From: CAJQHK01 sp038142525
GTDB lineage: Bacteria; Pseudomonadota; Alphaproteobacteria; Rickettsiales; UBA1997
Direction: 5' to 3'
DNA: 64,000 bases
Assembly: GCA_038142525.1 (NCBI GenBank)
Contig: JAYQKE010000003.1
Coordinates: forward strand, 62,001 to 126,000
Below the pieces are notes generated by a model, which saw nothing but the letters and a program-made list of their open reading frames with translations, was not told the origin of the DNA and did not search any database. Each line of letters begins with the position of its first letter. Position 1 is the first letter of the stretch. The position numbers were made by a program, and so were the translations under genes. This document shows positions 49,280 through 58,304 of the stretch, in pieces.

Positions 49280-49498
49280 TTAATAATGACAAAATATTTT
49301 GCTAGCAATATCAGAAGATAAAACCAGCCTCATATTATCTTTAGCAACAATTACGGCGTCACTATATTTTTGTAAAATTCTAACTTTTGAGCCAACACCA
49401 AAATTCATAGCTAATAATTGATGATTGTCATTAGAATTTTCATCAAATTGAGATATTGTTAGATCTTGATTTGTGTTTGCTAAAAGAAGATTATTCAT
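49280..49498 (-). CDS. feoA: FeoA-family ferrous iron transport protein
   Basis: 72 residues, SH3-like. LLAMNFGVGSKVRILQKYSD and SDAVIVAKDNMRLVLSSDIA match FeoA. Precedes feoB by three bases, in one operon. AAGG lies right next to the ATG at 49498, unusually close for a ribosome-binding site. A Fur box and promoter lie just upstream. Confidence 0.9.
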   Translation of the reverse strand: MNNLLLANTNQDLTISQFDENSNDNHQLLAMNFGVGSKVRILQKYSDAVIVAKDNMRLVLSSDIASKIFCHY

Positions 49499-49516
49499 CC
49501 TTCAAAATTAATTGCT

Positions 49517-49555
49517 ATTGATAATGATTATCAATAATTATTATCAATATGTCAA
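49517..49555 (-). promoter_or_regulatory. feoAB promoter overlapped by a Fur box
   Basis: On the minus strand, -35 TTGACA (49550-49555) and -10 GATAAT (49527-49532) are separated by 17 bases. ATTGATAATGATTATCAAT (49517-49535) is a perfect 9-1-9 palindrome containing the classical Fur 7-1-7 site TGATAATnATTATCA, and a second degenerate site overlaps at about 49532-49546. Iron repression of feoAB by a Fur-type protein is the likely regulation. Confidence 0.85.
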
Positions 49556-49560
49556 GAAAT

Positions 49561-50754
49561 TTACTCAATTTTCAATAACTCTTCTTTAGTAATTTTAAAC
49601 TCACTTTCAATCCAAATTTTCTGGAATTTTTTTAATTTTTGTCCAATTTCTTTAGGATTAATTCCAATATTTAATAAATCATTACCATTAAGAATAAATT
49701 TTGGTTATTCTTGTTCTAAAATTTTTTGTTTTAATTCTAGGAATTGTTGAATATTTTTTGTTTTTTGATAGATAAGATTAATAGTTAAAAAATCTATTAT
49801 TAAATTTTTATCAAATTGATAAAGCAATTTGATCAGATCTATTTTTGAAATAGAAAAATTTACAATTTGATATTCTTTAAGAGATAGAATGTAATTTTTA
49901 TCTTTTTTTGAAAAATTTAAATCTTCACAATTTTTCTCTAAATTAGAAAATTTATTTAATAAAATAAAAAATTTAATTCTAACATCAAAAATAATATTCA
50001 ATTCTTTTTCTAAATTTAATAAATTGAGATAATTTTCAATATCCAATTTAAAATCAAATAAAATATCACTAAAATTAAATTTATTAAAGATTTTTAGGGT
50101 TTTTAAGAGATTTTGATTATTTTGAGTGGAAATTATCTTCAAAAACTCATTTCTTACCCGATCTGCGGATAATTTTGCAAGATTTTTATTGGCTTTAATA
50201 GATTCTTTTAAACTTTTTAAATCTAATTTTTTACCATAATAGCAGAAGAAACGAAAAAACCTTAAAATTCGAAGATAATCTTCTGCAATTCTAATATTTG
50301 GCTCATTAATAAATTTAATTAAACCTTTTTGAATATCGGAAATTCCATTAAAATAATCAAAAATTTGACCATTTTCATCCAAAAATAAAGCATTTATGGT
50401 AAAATCTCTTCTTTTAGCATCTTCCTCATAAGAAGTTACAAATTCTACATCAGCGAAACGACCATCACAATTTTTATCTGATCTTAAAGTAGTAATTTCA
50501 AAAGTCTTTTTATTAATGACAGCGGTGATGGTACCATGTTTAATACCAGTTGGAATATATCTAATTTTGTTCTTTTGAAGAATTTTTATTGAATCAGAAA
50601 TTCTAAATTTAGTAGCCAGATCAATATCAGAAATCTCTTTTTTTAAGAGAAAATTTCTTACTGCACCACCAACAATTCGAAGATTATCACCATCCTTATT
50701 ATAAATTTGGAAAAGTTTTTTTAATTCTGGTGAAAATGGAAAAGTGATTTGCAT
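49561..50754 (-). pseudogene. cca: CCA-adding / poly(A) polymerase family nucleotidyltransferase, in-frame stop
   Basis: Class II nucleotidyltransferase that probably adds CCA to tRNAs. Motifs are LRIVGGAVRNFLL, DIDLAT, RRDFTINAL and the FDYFNGISDIQKG and EDYLRILRFFRF regions. The frame stops at TAA 49705-49707, but the same frame then continues PKFILNGNDLLNIGINPKEI and ends KITKEELLKIE at 49561, the expected C-terminal end. So a single nonsense codon (or a base error) removes about 48 residues. Total would be about 397. Confidence 0.82.
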
Positions 50755-50766
50755 TATTTTAAATTA

Positions 50767-50930
50767 TAGACAACTAAATTAAGCTTGCATTTTCTCTTAT
50801 TCCAAGCAACATTTCGAGTAACTCTCTTTTATCGCTGTATTTATTTCTCCACTTCCTGTACCAATACTTGATTTGAGACCATTTCTTTTCAATTGGGTTA
50901 AGATCTGGTGAATAAGCTGGAAGATAAAGT
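50767..50930 (-). mobile_element. IS630-family element, 3' end fragment
   Basis: Right end (GACAACTAAATTAAGCTTGC at 50769 on, after TA) plus the last ~50 codons of the IS630 transposase (PAYSPDLNPIEKKWSQIKYW). It matches 16930-17096 in inverse orientation. It is interrupted at 50931 by an IS1-family end. The matching left end lies at 53005-53050. Confidence 0.85.
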
Positions 50931-51508
50931 GGCATTGTTAATCCAAAATAGATAATAAGCCATTTCTCTTTAAAATCAATAATTTTACTGAATATTCAAG
51001 CATCTTTATTGATTTAGAGTAGCATTTGCTCTTTCTTCTCATTCTAGCCAAGAAGTGTCTGAACAAGCTATTATAGCCCTCGATAGTATAAGTATGTGCC
51101 TTGGATTGAATATGCTTATCCTTAGGAACAAATTTCTCATACGGTTTCCAATAATCCGTTGCTATAATGCCTTTAGCTCTGTCTTTTACTCCTTCCCAAA
51201 GTTCTTTTCCAGTTCTTGTAGATCTGTCGCCAACAACGAAGTTGATGAATTCTTTTGCATATCTATCAACAGCAATCCAGATCCAGACAGAGTTTTTTTT
51301 GAACCAATATAGCTGTGCATTTCATCTATCTCAGTTACGCATATTTCATGGCTATTTTGCAATAAATCAAGATTTTGACCATATTGCTTGATCCAGTTAA
51401 AGATACTTACATGACTAACCTTGAGAATTCTTCCTATAGATCTAAATCCTAGACCCTCTAGGTACAACTCCAGGGCAAATCTTTTTTTGATCTATTGATC
51501 TATCTTTA
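50931..51508 (-). mobile_element. IS1-family element, 3' part (broken transposase)
   Basis: Starts at its terminal repeat GGCATTGTTAATCC. On the minus strand it encodes an IS1-type transposase: ELYLEGLGFRSIGRILKVSH (helix-turn-helix), EICVTEIDEMHSYIGSKKT and, in other frames, IATDYWKPYEKFVPKDKH-like and SKAHTYTIEGYNSLFR-like segments. Several frameshifts make it inactive. The 5' part continues at 52861-53004 beyond IS5 copy 3. Confidence 0.82.
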
Positions 51509-52860
51509 GGAACCTCTGATTTTCCTATTTAATTTTGTCTATTTTTTCATTTTTCAGAAAAAATTTTTATAATTTGGATAAAGATTGCTAATTTTGTTAA
51601 AAATTAACAATCTTTATCCAAATTTAGGCATTATTTGTGGTAATTTCTCTAGTTTCTTGTCTAATTTTACCATTTTTGGCTAAATTAGACACATTTATCC
51701 CTTGTTACGCTGTATTTGGTAGTATTTTTCTAACCATATAGAGATTAGCAAGGGATGATAGCATTTGTAATTGATTAGTATTCTTTTGTAAACCATTATA
51801 TCTAACCTTTCTATAGCCCCAAAGATGCTTTATAATTTGAAATGGATGTTCAACTTTAGCTCGAACTGATGAAAATTGTTTATTCCTCTTTTTTTGCTTA
51901 TTTGAAAGTTTTTTGTTAGATTTAGCTCTATTGGTTATACCATAAAATATATTGTGATTCCTACAAAATCTTTTTATTGCCTTATCATCATAGGCCTTGT
52001 CACCAAATAAAGAAGTTTCATCACCATGTAATAACTCCTCTGTTTTAGTAGAATCATGATCTTTAGCTGTCGTCGTGACAATAGAATGAATAATTGGCTT
52101 ACCCTTAGTTTGCACACCAATATGAGACTTCATGCCAAAATAATAATTCTTCCCTTTCTTGGTAGAAGACATCTCTTGGTCCCTTTTCCTCTTCTTGTTT
52201 TTTGTACTAGTTGGAGCAGATATTAATGTCGCATCAGTTATCGTACCCTCCTTCAACAAAAGATCATTCTCTTCAAGATATGAATTTACCTCGTTAAATA
52301 TAATCGACGATAAATTATGCTTTTCCAATAAATGACGGAATCTCAATATCACAGTCTCATCCGGAACATTATCAATACCAATATCAATATTTAAGAATTT
52401 TTGAAAACTTATTCTATCATATATAGCATCCTCCATAGCTGGATCACTAAGACCAAACCACTGCTGTAACAAATGAATCTTAAATATTAATAATAAATCT
52501 GTCACCTTCCTGCCACCGTAATCACTAGTACCATTAGGATAAAAAGGCTCTATCTTATCAATCAATCTTTGCCATGGAATAATATCCGTCATTTGATTAA
52601 GAAACTTCTCCGCTCTTAATTTTCTACCAGAAATTGCTAATGAAAAAAATGATTGCTGGGTTGCCATAATTATATATTTTATTTGAATTTAATATATCAA
52701 TAATAAGCAAAAAAGCTAGATAAATCAAGCTTTTCTGGCTATTTTTATCAAATAAATTCAAACAAAATTTTATAAAATAACTTTGCTAAACTTTGGCAAA
52801 AATAACAAAATTAAACAGTTTCAAATCTATAAATTAGATAATTGGTTTTTCAGAGGTTCC
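51509..52860 (-). mobile_element. IS5-family element, complete copy 3, inside IS1
   Basis: 1352 bp with both ends. Both flanks belong to one IS1 element, which reads on in frame (…GRNS/KDRSIDQKK…) when the IS5 is removed, so this is a simple insertion. The flanking tetramers TTTA and TTCA differ by one base, probably a mutated target duplication. Confidence 0.95.
51705..52667 (-). CDS. IS5-family transposase (copy 3)
   Basis: 320 residues, intact; D145, D223 and E273 present. Identical by eye to copy 1. Confidence 0.93.
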   Translation of the reverse strand: MATQQSFFSLAISGRKLRAEKFLNQMTDIIPWQRLIDKIEPFYPNGTSDYGGRKVTDLLLIFKIHLLQQWFGLSDPAMEDAIYDRISFQKFLNIDIGIDNVPDETVILRFRHLLEKHNLSSIIFNEVNSYLEENDLLLKEGTITDATLISAPTSTKNKKRKRDQEMSSTKKGKNYYFGMKSHIGVQTKGKPIIHSIVTTTAKDHDSTKTEELLHGDETSLFGDKAYDDKAIKRFCRNHNIFYGITNRAKSNKKLSNKQKKRNKQFSSVRAKVEHPFQIIKHLWGYRKVRYNGLQKNTNQLQMLSSLANLYMVRKILPNTA

Positions 52861-53004
52861 TTCAGAATTTCTGCCTTTTGTATAATTATAATTGCAATCT
52901 TTACACTTATTGCGCTGCATTCCGTACATTTTACCATTTTTGCAAACGTTAGAACTGGAGCATTTTAAACATTTCATAGTTTGATTTATTGAGTTAAAAT
53001 GCTT
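52861..53004 (-). mobile_element. IS1-family element, 5' part
   Basis: Transposase start at 52977 with a zinc-ribbon N terminus (MKCLKCSSSNVCKNGK, then MQRNKCKDCNYNYTKG; four Cys). The left terminal repeat GCATTTTAACTC (about 52991-53003) is an imperfect match to the right end. Interrupted by IS5 copy 3. Confidence 0.78.
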
Positions 53005-53050
53005 ATTTTATTCTCCGGCGCAAGAAATGCAAGCTTAATTTAGTTGGCTA
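53005..53050 (-). mobile_element. IS630-family element, 5' end fragment
   Basis: Carries the IS630 left terminal sequence (GCAAGAAATGCAAGCTTAAT…GGCTA), matching 16095-16140 inverted. With 50767-50930 it frames the IS1, but about 780 bases of the IS630 centre are missing. Confidence 0.8.
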
Positions 53051-53314
53051 TATCTTGCTATACAAAACATTAAGAAAAAATGGACTATGCCAATACCAAA
53101 TTGGAGCTTGATAATTAGCCAATTTGCTATAAAATTTGAGGATAGAATCAAATTAGATTTAGCTTAAATATAACAAAATATTAATCTAAATCTAAAAAAA
53201 ATGGAAAACAAATTTTTGCCAAAAATTATCTTAAAAATTGGATTTATATTTTTACAAGATACGCTACGCTTAAAATCTTGTATTTTTTTTGAAAAAATAA
53301 AATCTCAATTCTTA
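53051..53314 (+). mobile_element. IS256-family element, 3' fragment
   Basis: Encodes the last ~38 codons of the IS256 transposase (LAIQNIKKKWTMPIPNWSLI … DRIKLDLA, stop at 53167) and its 3' untranslated end. It is an inverted duplicate of the end of the element at 54589-55901. Cut on the left by IS630 and on the right by IS5 copy 4. Confidence 0.85.
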
Positions 53315-54588
53315 GGAACCTCTGAAAAACCAATTATCTAATTTATAGATTTGAAACTGTTTAATTTTGTTATTTTTGCCAAAGTTTAGCAAAGTTATTT
53401 TATAAAATTTTGTTTGAATTTATTTGATAAAAATAGCCAGAAAAGCTTGATTTATCTAGCTTTTTTGCTTATTATTGATATATTAAATTCAAATAAAATA
53501 TATAATTATGGCAACCCAGCAATCATTTTTTTCATTAGCAATTTCTGGTAGAAAATTAAGAGCGGAGAAGTTTCTTAATCAAATGACGGATATTATTCCA
53601 TGGCAAAGATTGATTGATAAGATAGAGCCTTTTTATCCTAATGGTACTAGTGATTACGGTGGCAGGAAGGTGACAGATTTATTATTAATATTTAAGATTC
53701 ATTTGTTACAGCAGTGGTTTGGTCTTAGTGATCCAGCTATGGAGGATGCTATATATGATAGAATAAGTTTTCAAAAATTCTTAAATATTGATATTGGTAT
53801 TGATAATGTTCCGGATGAGACTGTGATATTGAGATTCCGTCATTTATTGGAAAAGCATAATTTATCGTCGATTATATTTAACGAGGTAAATTCATATCTT
53901 GAAGAGAATGATCTTTTGTTGAAGGAGGGTACGATAACTGATGCGACATTAATATCTGCTCCAACTAGTACAAAAAACAAGAAGAGGAAAAGGGACCAAG
54001 AGATGTCTTCTACCAAGAAAGGGAAGAATTATTATTTTGGCATGAAGTCTCATATTGGTGTGCAAACTAAGGGTAAGCCAATTATTCATTCTATTGTCAC
54101 GACGACAGCTAAAGATCATGATTCTACTAAAACAGAGGAGTTATTACATGGTGATGAAACTTCTTTATTTGGTGACAAGGCCTATGATGATAAGGCAATA
54201 AAAAGATTTTGTAGGAATCACAATATATTTTATGGTATAACCAATAGAGCTAAATCTAACAAAAAACTTTCAAATAAGCAAAAAAAGAGGAATAAACAAT
54301 TTTCATCAGTTCGAGCTAAAGTTGAACATCCATTTCAAATTATAAAGCATCTTTGGGGCTATAGAAAGGTTAGATATAATGGTTTACAAAAGAATACTAA
54401 TCAATTACAAATGCTATCATCCCTTGCTAATCTCTATATGGTTAGAAAAATACTACCAAATACAGCGTAACAAGGGATAAATGTGTCTAATTTAGCCAAA
54501 AATGGTAAAATTAGACAAGAAACTAAAGAGAAATTAGCAACAAATTATAAAATTTTTTCACAAATAATGCCTAAATTTGGATAAAGAT
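53315..54588 (+). mobile_element. IS5-family element copy 4, right end missing
   Basis: Left end GGAACCTCTGAAAAACC and an intact transposase, but the 3' region is rearranged (a displaced TTATAAAATTTTTTC segment) and stops inside the 3' hairpin at about 54588. No right terminal repeat, so it should not transpose by itself. Confidence 0.9.
53508..54470 (+). CDS. IS5-family transposase (copy 4)
   Basis: 320 residues, intact and by eye identical to copy 1 although its element lacks the right end. It could still act on other copies. Confidence 0.92.
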   Translation: MATQQSFFSLAISGRKLRAEKFLNQMTDIIPWQRLIDKIEPFYPNGTSDYGGRKVTDLLLIFKIHLLQQWFGLSDPAMEDAIYDRISFQKFLNIDIGIDNVPDETVILRFRHLLEKHNLSSIIFNEVNSYLEENDLLLKEGTITDATLISAPTSTKNKKRKRDQEMSSTKKGKNYYFGMKSHIGVQTKGKPIIHSIVTTTAKDHDSTKTEELLHGDETSLFGDKAYDDKAIKRFCRNHNIFYGITNRAKSNKKLSNKQKKRNKQFSSVRAKVEHPFQIIKHLWGYRKVRYNGLQKNTNQLQMLSSLANLYMVRKILPNTA

Positions 54589-54677
54589 AAATTGGGAATG
54601 TCCAATTATTAAAAATCAATTCAATTTAATTTTTTTCAAATTTTGCCTTAATAATTTTATTAAGAATTGAGATTTTA

Positions 54678-54715
54678 TTTTTACAAGATTTTAAGCGTAG
54701 CGTATCTTGTAAAAA
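54678..54715. terminator. IS256 transposase terminator hairpin
   Basis: Perfect 12-bp stem, arms 54678-54689 and 54704-54715 (TTTTTACAAGAT and complement), 14-base loop, about 80 bases after the transposase stop on the minus strand. T-rich on both sides. A copy, with small changes, follows the IS256 fragment at about 53250-53290. Confidence 0.65.
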
Positions 54716-54796
54716 TATAAATCCAATTTTTAAGATAATTTTTGGCAAAAATTTGTTTTCCATTTTTTTTAGATTTAGATTAATATTTTGTTATAT

Positions 54797-55891
54797 TTAA
54801 GCTAAATCTAATTTGATTCTATCCTCAAATTTTATAGCAAATTGGCTAATTATCAAGCTCCAATTTGGTATTGGCATAGTCCATTTTTTCTTAATGTTTT
54901 GTATAGCAAGATAGAGTAACTTTTCTAATGATTGATCAGATGGAAAAGAGCCTTTAGTTTTGGTAATTTTTCTGACTTGCCTATGAAACCCTTCAACAGA
55001 ATTAGTAGTATAAATTAGCTTTCTTATCTCTTTTGGATATTTAAAATAATTAGATAAATTATCCCAGTTATTATTCCAAGATTTGAATATTATTGGATAT
55101 TTTTTGCCCCATTTTTCTTCAATTAGAAGCAGTTTTTCTTCGGCTACTTCTTTGCTTGTTGCAGTATAAACAGTCTTTAAGTCAGATATAAATTCTTTTT
55201 GATTTTTTGATGCAACATATTTGATAGAATTCCTAATTTGATGAATGATGCAAAGCTGAATCTCAGTTTTTGGAAATATTGAATTAATAGCCTCAGGAAA
55301 GCCCTTTAAGCCATCGACACAAGCAATCAATACGTCTTTTATACCTCTATTTTGTAAATCAGTTAAAATATTAAGCCAAAAATTAGCTCCCTCTGACTCT
55401 TGAAGATAAATTCCTAAAATATCTTTTTTACCATCCTTGTCAACTCCAAGAACTGAATAAAAAGCTTTACTAATTATTTTTCCATTTTCTTTAACCTTAA
55501 AAAACATAGCATCAAGAAATATTATAGGATAAATCTCTTCTAACTGCCTTTCTTTAAATTCTGTTATTTTAGGTAATATTTTGTCTGTAATAGCTGTAAT
55601 TGTAGATTTAGATATCTCAATGTCATATATCTCTTCAATATGAGATGATATATCTCTATAACTCATACCATAAGAATATAGAGTTATAATTTTATCATCT
55701 AATTCTGGAGTTAAAATAGTTTGACCTTTCTTAACTATTTTAGGATCAAAAGATGAATTTCTATCCCTTGGAGTATTTATCTCAAATTGACCTCTATCGG
55801 TTTTGACTATTTTAGAAGAAAATCCATTTTTCCTATTGGTAACATCATCTTCTATTTTAGAATTTAAATGATTATCCAATTCGGATTGCAT
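54797..55891 (-). CDS. IS256-family (mutator-type) transposase, N-terminally short
   Basis: 364 residues from MQSELDNHLNSKIEDD; normal family length is about 400. The mutator-type signature is clear: DRNSSFDPKIVKKGQ, LYSYGMSYRDISSHIEEIY, IIFLDAMFFKVKENGKI with the first Asp, IACVDGLKGFPEAINSIFPK with the second, CIIHQIRNS and the later catalytic Glu region. About 35 N-terminal residues were probably lost when IS5 copy 5 inserted. Confidence 0.88.
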   Translation of the reverse strand: MQSELDNHLNSKIEDDVTNRKNGFSSKIVKTDRGQFEINTPRDRNSSFDPKIVKKGQTILTPELDDKIITLYSYGMSYRDISSHIEEIYDIEISKSTITAITDKILPKITEFKERQLEEIYPIIFLDAMFFKVKENGKIISKAFYSVLGVDKDGKKDILGIYLQESEGANFWLNILTDLQNRGIKDVLIACVDGLKGFPEAINSIFPKTEIQLCIIHQIRNSIKYVASKNQKEFISDLKTVYTATSKEVAEEKLLLIEEKWGKKYPIIFKSWNNNWDNLSNYFKYPKEIRKLIYTTNSVEGFHRQVRKITKTKGSFPSDQSLEKLLYLAIQNIKKKWTMPIPNWSLIISQFAIKFEDRIKLDLA

Positions 55892-55901
55892 GGCTTTTCA
55901 A

Positions 55902-57254
55902 GGAACCTCTGATTTTCCTATTTAATTTTGTCTATTTTTTCATTTTTCAGAAAAAAATTTTTATAATTTGGATAAAGATTGCTAATTTTGTTAAAAATTA
56001 ACAATCTTTATCCAAATTTAGGCATTATTTGTGGTAATTTCTCTAGTTTCTTGTCTAATTTTACCATTTTTGGCTAAATTAGACACATTTATCCCTTGTT
56101 ACGCTGTATTTGGTAGTATTTTTCTAACCATATAGAGATTAGCAAGGGATGATAGCATTTGTAATTGATTAGTATTCTTTTGTAAACCATTATATCTAAA
56201 CTTTCTATAGCCCCAAAGATGCTTTATAATTTGAAATGGATGTTCAACTTTAGCTCGAACTGATGAAAATTGTTTATTCCTCTTTTTTTGCTTATTTGAA
56301 AGTTTTTTGTTAGATTTAGCTCTATTGGTTATACCATAAAATATATTGTGATTCCTACAAAATCTTTTTATTGCCTTATCATCATAGGCCTTGTCACCAA
56401 ATAAAGAAGTTTCATCACCATGTAATAACTCCTCTGTTTTAGTAGAATCATGATCTTTAGCTGTCGTCGTGACAATAGAATGAATAATTGGCTTACCCTT
56501 AGTTTGCACACCAATATGAGACTTCATGCCAAAATAATAATTCTTCCCTTTCTTGGTAGAAGACATCTCTTGGTCCCTTTTCCTCTTCTTGTTTTTTGTA
56601 CTAGTTGGAGCAGATATTAATGTCGCATCAGTTATCGTACCCTCCTTCAACAAAAGATCATTCTCTTCAAGATATGAATTTACCTCGTTAAATATAATCG
56701 ACGATAAATTATGCTTTTCCAATAAATGACGGAATCTCAATATCACAGTCTCATCCGGAACATTATCAATACCAATATCAATATTTAAGAATTTTTGAAA
56801 ACTTATTCTATCATATATAGCATCCTCCATAGCTGGATCACTAAGACCAAACCACTGCTGTAACAAATGAATCTTAAATATTAATAATAAATCTGTCACC
56901 TTCCTGCCACCGTAATCACTAGTACCATTAGGATAAAAAGGCTCTATCTTATCAATCAATCTTTGCCATGGAATAATATCCGTCATTTGATTAAGAAACT
57001 TCTCCGCTCTTAATTTTCTACCAGAAATTGCTAATGAAAAAAATGATTGCTGGGTTGCCATAATTATATATTTTATTTGAATTTAATATATCAATAATAA
57101 GCAAAAAAGCTAGATAAATCAAGCTTTTCTGGCTATTTTTATCAAATAAATTCAAACAAAATTTTATAAAATAACTTTGCTAAACTTTGGCAAAAATAAC
57201 AAAATTAAACAGTTTCAAATCTATAAATTAGATAATTGGTTTTTCAGAGGTTCC
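55902..57254 (-). mobile_element. IS5-family element, complete copy 5
   Basis: 1353 bp with both ends; one extra A in an A-run near the 3' end. The flanking tetramers (TCAA and TTTA) do not match and the two flanks are unrelated, suggesting recombination between copies. Confidence 0.93.
56099..57061 (-). CDS. IS5-family transposase (copy 5)
   Basis: 320 residues, intact; differs at residue 288 (Phe for Val, GYRKFRYN). DDE residues unchanged. Confidence 0.92.
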   Translation of the reverse strand: MATQQSFFSLAISGRKLRAEKFLNQMTDIIPWQRLIDKIEPFYPNGTSDYGGRKVTDLLLIFKIHLLQQWFGLSDPAMEDAIYDRISFQKFLNIDIGIDNVPDETVILRFRHLLEKHNLSSIIFNEVNSYLEENDLLLKEGTITDATLISAPTSTKNKKRKRDQEMSSTKKGKNYYFGMKSHIGVQTKGKPIIHSIVTTTAKDHDSTKTEELLHGDETSLFGDKAYDDKAIKRFCRNHNIFYGITNRAKSNKKLSNKQKKRNKQFSSVRAKVEHPFQIIKHLWGYRKFRYNGLQKNTNQLQMLSSLANLYMVRKILPNTA

Positions 57255-57519
57255 TTTAAAAGATTTTATCAGAATTTTTTTAGACAATGTAATTTTGAAA
57301 AAAAATAAACTTAAAAATTCTAAATCTTTTATCGTAAATTAATATTTGAAGAAATAAATTCTTCCAAATGAAAGCTCTTTATAGATATTTTTTTATATTT
57401 ACAACATCTCATTTTTGCGCAAATTGTCTCTAAAATTACTAAAAAAATTAATACCAAAAATTTAATAAAGATATAAAAAAATCAAAATTAACAATAAAGT
57501 CCTCTAAATTTTTTTTAAA

Positions 57520-58250
57520 GAAATTTATCGAATTTGGCATTTAGGGCCATTCTAAAACTTCATCTAAAGAAAATAGAAATTTGATAAACCCAGTAATTTG
57601 GTAAACTAATCTCAGTTATCAAAGGAAAAATTGAATTTTAAGATTTATTTAGCAATCAAATTCACCTTAGAAATAATTTATTTTCCAAATAAAATCCAGT
57701 TTTTAAAAAACATCATTCTTTGGAACCTTTGAAAAATCAATTTAATTTAAAGATTAAAATTGTTTCAAGAAAATTACGCAAAAATCAAATCTTTGAAATC
57801 CTTTTTGATGTTGAATTTAATAAAAAAATTTAGTCTGATTAAGAAAATATTTGTCAGAGTAAATTATTGAAAAAATTTTCAAACAAAATTAAATCTAATT
57901 TATAGAGGAAGATACTGATTAAAAATTCCCTGTTATTTAAAAAAGTTTAGAAAAAGAAAATTTCTGTTTAATCAAATGATAAAAATCCATAATTGATTGA
58001 TTGAGCTACCAAGGCTTATTATAAATCTTATGATTACATTCTCATAAATTAAATTTATTTTAAATTTAATCATTTTTACATTAGCAATTTTGGTAGAAAA
58101 TTAAAAGATTTCAGAACAAGAACTGCACCCATTTGTTAGACCATTACCTCTTTAAAAGTCATAGACTTTTTTCTTTAAATTCGGTGTAGAAATTTTTGAA
58201 TTTTCTGAAATTTTAGAATGGCCCTAAATAGCCAAATTCGTAGAAATTTC
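57520..58250. repeat. ORF-free 730-bp segment bounded by ~39-bp inverted repeats
   Basis: 57520-57557 and 58211-58250 are inverted repeats with about 37 of 39 positions matching (core ATTTAGGGCCATTCTAAAA). The interior has no coding frame. At 57722 it has a degenerate IS5 left end (GGAACCTTTGAAAAATC) and at 58070-58110 a degenerate piece of the IS5 transposase start (ATTAGCAATTTTGGTAGAAA). The whole stretch 57255-58283 has no gene; it is very AT-rich and looks like decayed IS DNA. Confidence 0.6.
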
Positions 58251-58304
58251 TGGAAAATTATAAAATTTCGTATTTCATATTTTAGATTTTAATTATTTTT
58301 TATT

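Larger units (their letters stand above)
54589..55901 (-). mobile_element. IS256-family element, 5' end lost to IS5 copy 5
   Basis: Contains a nearly full transposase gene and a long 3' untranslated region. The 5' end is cut by IS5 copy 5 at 55902; no matching upstream part lies beyond that IS5. The 3' end region is duplicated inverted at 53167-53314. Confidence 0.85.
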
